This document shows positions 58,644 to 64,000 of a DNA stretch of 64,000 bases, piece after piece. The position numbers and the translations under genes are program-made. Each line of letters begins with the position of its first letter. Positions within the stretch are counted from its first letter, which is position 1. The notes beneath the pieces were generated by a model. That model made no database searches, was not told where the DNA came from, and saw nothing but the letters and a program-made list of their open reading frames with translations. Origin of the DNA: Kangiella sp. HZ709 (GTDB lineage Bacteria > Pseudomonadota > Gammaproteobacteria > Enterobacterales > Kangiellaceae); NCBI RefSeq assembly GCF_009674675.1, contig NZ_WKJC01000001.1, positions 186,001-250,000 on the forward strand. The letters run 5' to 3'.

Positions 58644-59183
58644 ATGGGACTTTTTACTAAAGTAAAGTCACTATTAAATAAATCCTCATCTGAAGAAGCA
58701 AAGTTAGATAAGCAGTTTGCGAATAAGTTTCAGACAGAAGAATCATCAAAAACTTCCGAGCGTCGAGCAAAGCAGCGTGTAAATGCAGTTCCTGGTTCAA
58801 AGATTCTAATCATTGATGATTCTAAAACCATTTGCTCGATGCTAAAGAAGATGATGCTGCAAAACGATTACAAAGCCTTCACAGCTCTTTCGGCGGAAGA
58901 AGGCTTAGAAGCAGCATTTAAAGTGGTGCCAGATTTGATTTTTTTAGATATCGTACTTCCAGAAATGGATGGGTTTGCAGCTCTTAGGAAATTACGTCGA
59001 GATCCTAGAACTAAAGACATTCCCATTATGATGATGAGTGGTAACCATCAAGCTACAGAAATTTTTTATGCCTCAAGAATTGGCGCTGATGACTTTTTGA
59101 AAAAGCCTTTTTCGCGTTATGAACTGTTTTTCCGCATAGAGAAAATGTTAAATGCAGATCTGAAGCTAGTGAGAAAAAATTAG
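58644..59183 (+). CDS. Single-domain response regulator with N-terminal extension
   Basis: This 179-aa protein has a 50-residue charged N-terminal stretch, then a receiver domain (KILIIDDSKT; phospho-Asp in FLDIVLPEMDG; Thr/Ser switch in MMMSG; Lys in LKKPFS). No output domain follows, as in CheY/PilG/PilH-type regulators that act by protein contact. ATG 58644 has a GGAG ribosome site; a TTG one codon earlier is not needed. No kinase is adjacent that clearly pairs with it. Confidence 0.88.
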   Translation: MGLFTKVKSLLNKSSSEEAKLDKQFANKFQTEESSKTSERRAKQRVNAVPGSKILIIDDSKTICSMLKKMMLQNDYKAFTALSAEEGLEAAFKVVPDLIFLDIVLPEMDGFAALRKLRRDPRTKDIPIMMMSGNHQATEIFYASRIGADDFLKKPFSRYELFFRIEKMLNADLKLVRKN

Positions 59184-59217
59184 TACCTAACTTAAAGCTG
59201 GCACTTTATCCTATTAC

Positions 59218-59250
59218 AAAAAAGCCCTAGCAAATGCTAGGGCTTTTTTA
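59218..59250 (+). terminator. Terminator after the response regulator
   Basis: AAAAAAGCCCTAGCA and TGCTAGGGCTTTTTT form a perfect stem with a T run. It separates the gene from the convergent tRNA-Val and, being symmetric, can stop both. Confidence 0.92.
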
Positions 59251-59274
59251 TTGGCCTCTATTAAGGCCAGAATC

Positions 59275-59350
59275 TGGTGGGTGGTACTGGGCTCGAACCA
59301 GTGACCCTCGCCTTGTAAGGGCGATGCTCTCCCAACTGAGCTAACCACCC
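59275..59350 (-). tRNA. tRNA-Val (UAC)
   Basis: This 76-base cloverleaf is read on the minus strand: acceptor GGGTGGT/ACCACCC, anticodon loop CTTACAA with anticodon TAC, T arm ACTGG-TTCGAGC-CCAGT, and an encoded CCA. Confidence 0.97.
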
Positions 59351-59376
59351 AGAATCTTACTCTGTAAAGCTTACGC

Positions 59377-59388
59377 TTCTCTAGAGAA
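59377..59388 (-). repeat. Palindrome in tRNA-Val leader
   Basis: TTCTCTAGAGAA is a perfect 12-bp palindrome between the promoter and the mature tRNA-Val. Leader inverted repeats are also present before both tRNA-Lys genes. Confidence 0.5.
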
Positions 59389-59396
59389 CGGCGCGC

Positions 59397-59425
59397 ATTT
59401 TAAGGTGGCATTTACTTATGGTCAA
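59397..59425 (-). promoter_or_regulatory. Promoter of tRNA-Val
   Basis: On the minus strand TTGACC and TAAAAT are 17 bases apart. The discriminator that follows is GCGCGCC, typical of stringent stable-RNA promoters. Confidence 0.82.
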
Positions 59426-59526
59426 GTATTTATTGGAATTATTTTTGCGATAAGTTGAGATAGTACTTTAGTAATAAAAATCCCCTTGTTAAAATGACAC
59501 CAATTTACTCAATCAAGTTCAATATT

Positions 59527-60945
59527 ATGTCTGTTAAAACACGGTTTGCGCCAAGCCCAACTGGTTATTTGCATGTTGGCGGTGCTCGCACCGCACTTTA
59601 TTGCTATTTACATGCTAAGAAAACGTCTGGCGATTTTGTCCTAAGAATTGAAGATACGGACCGCGAACGCTCAACTGATGAGTCAGTTCAAGCCATTTTA
59701 GACGGAATGGAGTGGTTAGGTTTATCCCATGATGAGGGTCCCTATTATCAGACCAAGCGTTTTGATCGCTACGCAGTTGTTAAAGAACATCTACTAGCTG
59801 AGGGAAAGGCGTATCCGTGTTTTTGTTCAAAAGAGCGTTTAGATGCTTTACGTGAAGAGCAAATGCAGAATAAGCAAAATATTGGTTACGATGGTCATTG
59901 TCGAAACTTAACTGTACAAGAGCAAGATTTGTCTCAGCCACACGTCATTCGCTTTAAAAATCCTTTGGATGGAGTGGTTACCTTTGACGATTTAATTAAA
60001 GGCGAAATCTCAGTCAGTAATGCGGAACTTGATGATTTGATTATTGCCCGTACTGATGGCACTCCAACCTATAATTTTACCGTAGTGGTTGATGATTTAG
60101 ATATGAAAATCACTCATGTAATTCGTGGCGATGACCACGTGAATAATACGCCACGTCAAATTAATATGATTGAAGCTATTGGTGGACAAAGACCACTATT
60201 CGCTCATGTGCCAATGATTTTAGGTGATGATGGCAAGCGTTTATCTAAACGCCATGGTGCAGTGAGCGTCATGCAATACCGAGATGATGGTTATTTACCA
60301 CAAGCTTTGCTTAATTACTTAGTTCGGTTGGGTTGGTCGCATGGCGATCAAGAAATTTTCTCATTAGAAGACATGGTTCATTTATTTGCGTTAGAAGATG
60401 TGAATAGAGCTCCTTCAGCCTTCAATACCGAAAAATTAAATTGGCTGAATCAGCAGTATATGAAGTCTTTACCAGCGACCGAAGTGGTTAACCATTTAGA
60501 GTGGCACTTGGAGCAACAAAAAATAAATACCGACGGCGGTGTAGCTGTTGAATTATTAATACCTGAAATGGCTGAGCGAGTTAAAACTTTGAAAGAACTT
60601 GCTTCAGCAATTCGTTATTTTTACGAGGATTACCAAGAGTTTGACCCAAATGCAGCTAAAAAGCATTTACGTCCTGTCGCTAGACAGCCGTTAGAATTAG
60701 CCAAAGAAAAGCTAGTTGAAGCAGCTGATTGGTCAGCAGAAACCCTGCATCAAATCGTCAGTGATACGGCTAGTGAACTAGAACTTGGCATGGGTAAAGT
60801 CGGGATGCCATTACGTGTAGCCATCACAGGAGCAGGTATGTCGCCTGACTTAGGTATCACCCTTGAGTGGATTGGCAAAGAGGCAGTATTAAGAAGAATT
60901 GATAAAGCCTTAGACTTTATTACTAAGCGTGAAGCGAGCTCTTAA
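59527..60945 (+). CDS. gltX: Glutamyl-tRNA synthetase
   Basis: This 472-aa class I synthetase charges tRNA-Glu. The HIGH-type motif is in [18 protein letters not shown] and the KMSKS-type motif is [10 protein letters not shown]. Zinc-like cysteines CFC occur in [13 protein letters not shown] 59527 ([11 protein letters not shown]) is the family start; the ATG at 59494 adds 11 unrelated residues. A terminator follows. Confidence 0.96.
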   Translation: MSVKTRFAPSPTGYLHVGGARTALYCYLHAKKTSGDFVLRIEDTDRERSTDESVQAILDGMEWLGLSHDEGPYYQTKRFDRYAVVKEHLLAEGKAYPCFCSKERLDALREEQMQNKQNIGYDGHCRNLTVQEQDLSQPHVIRFKNPLDGVVTFDDLIKGEISVSNAELDDLIIARTDGTPTYNFTVVVDDLDMKITHVIRGDDHVNNTPRQINMIEAIGGQRPLFAHVPMILGDDGKRLSKRHGAVSVMQYRDDGYLPQALLNYLVRLGWSHGDQEIFSLEDMVHLFALEDVNRAPSAFNTEKLNWLNQQYMKSLPATEVVNHLEWHLEQQKINTDGGVAVELLIPEMAERVKTLKELASAIRYFYEDYQEFDPNAAKKHLRPVARQPLELAKEKLVEAADWSAETLHQIVSDTASELELGMGKVGMPLRVAITGAGMSPDLGITLEWIGKEAVLRRIDKALDFITKREASS

Positions 60946-60971
60946 TTTAGTTCTTATTTTAGTATGAATAT

Positions 60972-61001
60972 AAAAAAAGCCTGCATTAGCAGGCTTTTTT
61001 A
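60972..61001 (+). terminator. Terminator between gltX and the convergent lipoprotein gene
   Basis: AAAAAAAGCCTGC and GCAGGCTTTTTT pair around ATTA, with A and T runs on both sides. It serves gltX and probably the minus-strand lipoprotein gene. Confidence 0.9.
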
Positions 61002-61021
61002 TTGTTCTCGAAATGTTTTTG

Positions 61022-61657
61022 TTATTGTGCTTGAATACTTTTGATGCCTTTAACAACATCTTGAGCAGCTTCCCTAGTCAGGCCGTTTACACCTGCAGTG
61101 ATATTGTACTTCATGCCACCAGCTTGAAATTCTGACACAATTACTGAGTCCCATTTAGATAATGGGAACACTTGGTAACACCTAGTTCGAGTTTTACACG
61201 TGTATTGAACATACTCGCCAGTTTTATGTTGATCAGTAATAGGGTTGTAGACTTTCTTACGATCTAAAGCCGATGACCAATAGAGTAATGTTTTTGAGTC
61301 GATTTCTTTACGATTTTTGCTGCTAGAGAATTTGCTTCTTGCAGATTGGAAGCCTGTAATGACCATATGGACATCATTTTGTTTGACCGTATAACGAACA
61401 TAGCCTTTAGGCATAAAACCTGATTTTAGAGACCAGTTGCTTGGGAGAGTCATATAGTTGTTACTACCGACATTAATACTTTTATAAGTTTTAACAGGCT
61501 TAGGTGGCGGTGCTGGTTTTGCTTTTTCAACGGGAGCTACAGGAGTGGTCTTACAAGCGGCAAGCACCAGTAAAGAAGAGGAAAGTAGCAAACCAAGCAT
61601 TGATACTTTTTTAGAACTTTTACCGAAATTTTGCATAAAGGATTTCTCTGTTGTCAT
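61022..61657 (-). CDS. Predicted lipoprotein of unknown function
   Basis: This 211-aa protein has a lipobox (LLVLAAC) preceded by a long basic N region (MTTEKSFMQNFGKSSKKVS). A Pro/Lys/Ala spacer (PAPPPKPVKTYKS) and a compact beta-rich domain with a Cys pair (YTCKTRTRCYQV) follow. ATG at residue 8 (FMQNFGK) may be the true start. I recognise no family. It lies alone between gltX and the S51-like gene. Confidence 0.68.
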   Translation of the reverse strand: MTTEKSFMQNFGKSSKKVSMLGLLLSSSLLVLAACKTTPVAPVEKAKPAPPPKPVKTYKSINVGSNNYMTLPSNWSLKSGFMPKGYVRYTVKQNDVHMVITGFQSARSKFSSSKNRKEIDSKTLLYWSSALDRKKVYNPITDQHKTGEYVQYTCKTRTRCYQVFPLSKWDSVIVSEFQAGGMKYNITAGVNGLTREAAQDVVKGIKSIQAQ

Positions 61658-61740
61658 TTATTACACCTTAATGTATTACTTGAATTAACTGCTATATTTT
61701 GTCTATGTGCTAATTAATATTAGATAGTTAAACATAGGTT

Positions 61741-62562
61741 TTAAGCCCAGTGTTCATCATAACTATGATTTTCGCAAGTGAAACGAGCCCCTTGCGCTAA
61801 TATATGCATTTGTAGTCCAAAAAGAGAGATTGGGTCGCCGCTTCCTGCTGAACCCATCGACGAATATTGTAGATTACTTGGGTCTATTAATGTTGCGGCA
61901 CCTGTCCCAAAAACCACTAATTCATCCTTTGGACTGATGAAAAGTGCGGTGCCATCGTCAATTCCTATACCCAAAGTAAAGGGGTTGTATGATAAAGCGG
62001 TTAATAATCGACCTAAGCGTCCTTGTTGCTCAAAGTGGTAATCCACCATAAAACGGTTAGTTAACCCAATTCCTGGGGCCATAGTCACGCCATTTTGAGT
62101 AGGGGTTGTACCATCTTGCCCGCCAGCAATCATATGCTCACTTAAAATGGTGGCTCCGCCAAAAGTTCCTACAACATGTACCCCATCAGCGTTTAACTTT
62201 CTAATTTGTTTGGCAATAAGAGTACCTCCAATCAAAGTAGAGATTTGCAATGGTCTCTCTCCAGCGATAATTAAAATATCGGCGGCTTGCATTTTATCCA
62301 AGTTATCAGAGTTTTGTGCATCTTGACGATTTTGAATATTGATAACTGAGCATTCCACAAAGCCATTATCTGTAAGAACGGGAGCTATTTGATGTTCTAA
62401 CTCTTGTTCAGAAATATTTAGAATCGAAGCTTTAGCTTGGGCGCTAAGGCATAAACCTCTGAGTTGCTCGCAAACCTCAGGGCTTATCCAGTTTTCACAG
62501 CCCCCAATTGGGACAATATAACCACGTTCAAATTCTCCACTACCTTTTGAGGGCATTATCAA
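61741..62562 (-). CDS. Cyanophycinase/S51-family protein lacking the catalytic serine
   Basis: This 273-aa protein matches cyanophycinase block by block: an N-terminal GYIVPIGG, AGERPLQISTLIGGTLIA, a nucleophile-loop region, VDYHFEQQGRLGRLL with the active His (H176), and GIGIDDGTALFI. The nucleophile motif, normally GTSAGA, reads GTFGGA (132-137), so the serine is Phe134. The active-site acid (usually Glu in IDE) is Asp in IDDG. Unless another residue substitutes, it cannot be a peptidase and may be a binding protein. It is 3 bases downstream of the TMEM175-like gene. No cyanophycin synthetase is in the window. Confidence 0.8.
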   Translation of the reverse strand: MIMPSKGSGEFERGYIVPIGGCENWISPEVCEQLRGLCLSAQAKASILNISEQELEHQIAPVLTDNGFVECSVINIQNRQDAQNSDNLDKMQAADILIIAGERPLQISTLIGGTLIAKQIRKLNADGVHVVGTFGGATILSEHMIAGGQDGTTPTQNGVTMAPGIGLTNRFMVDYHFEQQGRLGRLLTALSYNPFTLGIGIDDGTALFISPKDELVVFGTGAATLIDPSNLQYSSMGSAGSGDPISLFGLQMHILAQGARFTCENHSYDEHWA

Positions 62563-62565
62563 TTC

Positions 62566-63312
62566 CTATAAATGTGTTTTGTAATTAGGGTTCAAAGCGA
62601 TTTTGAGCTTTTCTCTTTTATTATTATATAAGCCCATGCTAACGCCAAGAGTACCATATAACATACCGCTAAAAGGACTTATTTCGTTCGGTAAAACTAG
62701 AGTGAGAAGTAATGTTAATGCGCTAGTAAAACTCATTATAACCCAAGAGGTTTTATGGGTTTGAGTTTCGAATAACTCAAATTCATTGAGCATTAAGCTG
62801 ATTCTTTTACTTAAAGCGTGTTGGTATAACCAAAGCATAATCAAGCACATGCTTAAAAAAGCTATATGGAATACAGTAAAGAAGATTTTAATATCTTCAG
62901 GTGTGAATGGCATAGGAGAGGGGAAGTAGCCATTAGATGCCCAATGTAAAAAACCGGCAAAACTAATTTTTAGCGGTACCACAAAAGTCATCACCGAAAA
63001 TACTAATAAGCAACTTATCAGTATAGTTTTAATATCTTCTAGGCCATATCGCTGACTCCATACTCGGTGGGCATACCAAAAAAATACCAGTTGACTAAAG
63101 CTAATGGCAAAAGCTGGTATGTCTTTTAAAAGTAGGGTGAACTCTGCAAAAGTATTAGGGAGACCGTCATTAGAAAAAACTAGCAGGGTAATAGCGAACG
63201 CAAATGCAGCGTCTGTAAAAACTTCTACCCTAGACATATTTTCGCCACGGATCCTAAAGCCATCCCGAACAGGAAAGAGATTTAAACTTTCCTCGTAACT
63301 ATATGATTTCAT
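62566..63312 (-). CDS. TMEM175 (DUF1211) family potassium channel-like protein
   Basis: This 248-aa protein has six predicted helices. The N-terminal signature RVEVFTDAAFAFAITLLVFS corresponds to the TMEM175 pore-lining RxxxFSDGVFAIAITLLV motif. In prokaryotes these proteins form tetrameric K+-permeable channels. It has a longer N terminus and C terminus than the usual 200-aa bacterial member. It is cotranscribed with the S51-like gene (3-base gap). Confidence 0.83.
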   Translation of the reverse strand: MKSYSYEESLNLFPVRDGFRIRGENMSRVEVFTDAAFAFAITLLVFSNDGLPNTFAEFTLLLKDIPAFAISFSQLVFFWYAHRVWSQRYGLEDIKTILISCLLVFSVMTFVVPLKISFAGFLHWASNGYFPSPMPFTPEDIKIFFTVFHIAFLSMCLIMLWLYQHALSKRISLMLNEFELFETQTHKTSWVIMSFTSALTLLLTLVLPNEISPFSGMLYGTLGVSMGLYNNKREKLKIALNPNYKTHL

Positions 63313-63445
63313 TAGTATACCTCAGGATTTATTCTGTCATCTCAGTATCTTTTTGGCAAGTACATATAAGTGTTTAGCATCTTTAGTTGTGTTTAAAAAT
63401 ATGCTCTAATATAGCGCTATTTTATTGGGTGGGTACGAATTAGAA

Positions 63446-64000
63446 ATGAACAAAAGATTACCAACAATGCTTGTTTCAGCGGTGCTAGCGATGAGTTTAA
63501 TCGCGTGCCAACAGTCTGAAAACTCACAAACGACCAAGACTGATGCGAAGAACGCTTCAGAAAAATCTCAACAGGCAATGAAAAAGGAAATGCCTAAGGT
63601 AGAAGCTGAAGATTTATCCTATCTTATTGATGAACATTCATATGCCAATAAAGATGAGGTTTTATTAACGCATCTAGATTTAGATCTTGAAGTGCTGTTT
63701 GATAAGAAGCAATTAAAAGGGCATGTGGATTTAAGTTTTGAGCGTTTGCAATCAAATGCTCAACAATTGATCCTTGATACGCGTGATCTAACTATCGATA
63801 GAGTGACTTCTATTGATAGTGATGGCAATGAAACTGATACTCAATTCGTGTTAGCGGATAAGGATGCTGTGTTGGGTTCAAAGTTAACGGTTGAACTAAA
63901 AGATGGCGAAGAGAAGGTTCGTATCTATTACAACTCTAACCCGCAAGCTTCAGGTCTACAATGGTTAACGCCTGAGCAAACAGCTGGTAAAAAAGAGCCG
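63446..64000 (+). CDS. M1 family aminopeptidase lipoprotein, N-terminal part
   Basis: The first 185 codons of a gene run off the right edge. The product starts with a lipoprotein signal (VLAMSLIACQQ, lipid Cys near 21). An N-terminal M1 beta-domain follows, with the LTA4-hydrolase-type segment GLQWLTPEQTAGKKEP at the end. HExxH and GxMEN lie beyond the window. This is a second, envelope-anchored M1 peptidase besides cytoplasmic PepN. The ribosome site before ATG 63446 is weak. Confidence 0.85.
   Translation, partial: MNKRLPTMLVSAVLAMSLIACQQSENSQTTKTDAKNASEKSQQAMKKEMPKVEAEDLSYLIDEHSYANKDEVLLTHLDLDLEVLFDKKQLKGHVDLSFERLQSNAQQLILDTRDLTIDRVTSIDSDGNETDTQFVLADKDAVLGSKLTVELKDGEEKVRIYYNSNPQASGLQWLTPEQTAGKKEP

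Overview
The window is a stretch of chromosome from a gammaproteobacterium. It is AT-rich by eye, coding-dense and free of insertion sequences, phage genes, rRNA and CRISPR arrays. The order lrp-ftsK-lolA-rarA-crcB-serS, the complete isc operon after trmJ-cysE, and the block asd-fimV-truA-accD-folC-dedD-cvpA-purF are classic gammaproteobacterial arrangements. Gene content (secreted peptidases, S9 prolyl oligopeptidase, M1 aminopeptidases, a PDH-like complex with multi-lipoyl E2) suggests a marine, protein-degrading heterotroph such as a Kangiella relative; that placement is inference from memory, not a search result.

Layout. 0.1-4.5 kb: thioredoxin reductase, a DUF1801 protein, a cold-shock protein, a possible decayed ORF, and alanine dehydrogenase divergent from Lrp. 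4.5-11 kb: ftsK-lolA-rarA-crcB-serS plus a small lipoprotein. 11-14.6 kb: a DUF1338 protein, suhB, trmJ, cysE. 14.6-19.4 kb: an accessory insert between cysE and iscR, holding a secreted HExxH metalloprotease-like protein, an acidic beta-helix repeat protein, a beta-lactamase-fold serine hydrolase and a VF530 protein. 19.6-25.1 kb: iscRSUA-hscBA-fdx behind a promoter that overlaps a recognisable IscR site. 25.1-26.5 kb: two identical tRNA-Lys units with matching promoters and terminators flanking a pirin gene. 26.5-32.7 kb: a prolyl oligopeptidase lipoprotein and an E1alpha-E1beta-E2 2-oxoacid dehydrogenase operon preceded by a perfect 16-bp palindrome. 33-36.4 kb: small accessory genes, including an exported predicted methyltransferase and a TPR-methyltransferase fusion. 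36.4-49.5 kb: pepN, asd, fimV, truA, accD, folC, dedD, cvpA, purF and an acyltransferase. 49.5-58.5 kb: a large propeller/degenerate-GGDEF sensor and a sigma54 signalling cluster. 58.6-64 kb: a response regulator, tRNA-Val, gltX, a lipoprotein, an S51-like protein lacking its serine, a TMEM175-like protein, and the start of a second M1 aminopeptidase.

The best candidate for an undescribed system is at 52.8-57.1 kb. A membrane histidine kinase and an NtrC-type activator are preceded by a near-consensus sigma54 promoter (GG-N10-GC), overlapped by a perfect 7-bp-arm palindrome. The gene just downstream, encoding a 209-aa exported protein of unknown family, has its own GG-N10-GC promoter. A ZIP-like membrane protein with a histidine-rich loop lies immediately upstream. 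The architecture recalls ZraPSR/PspF-type envelope or metal-stress circuits, but the exported output is unfamiliar. Second in interest is the pair at 61.7-63.3 kb: a cyanophycinase-family protein whose GTSAG nucleophile motif reads GTFGG, three bases from a TMEM175-like channel gene.
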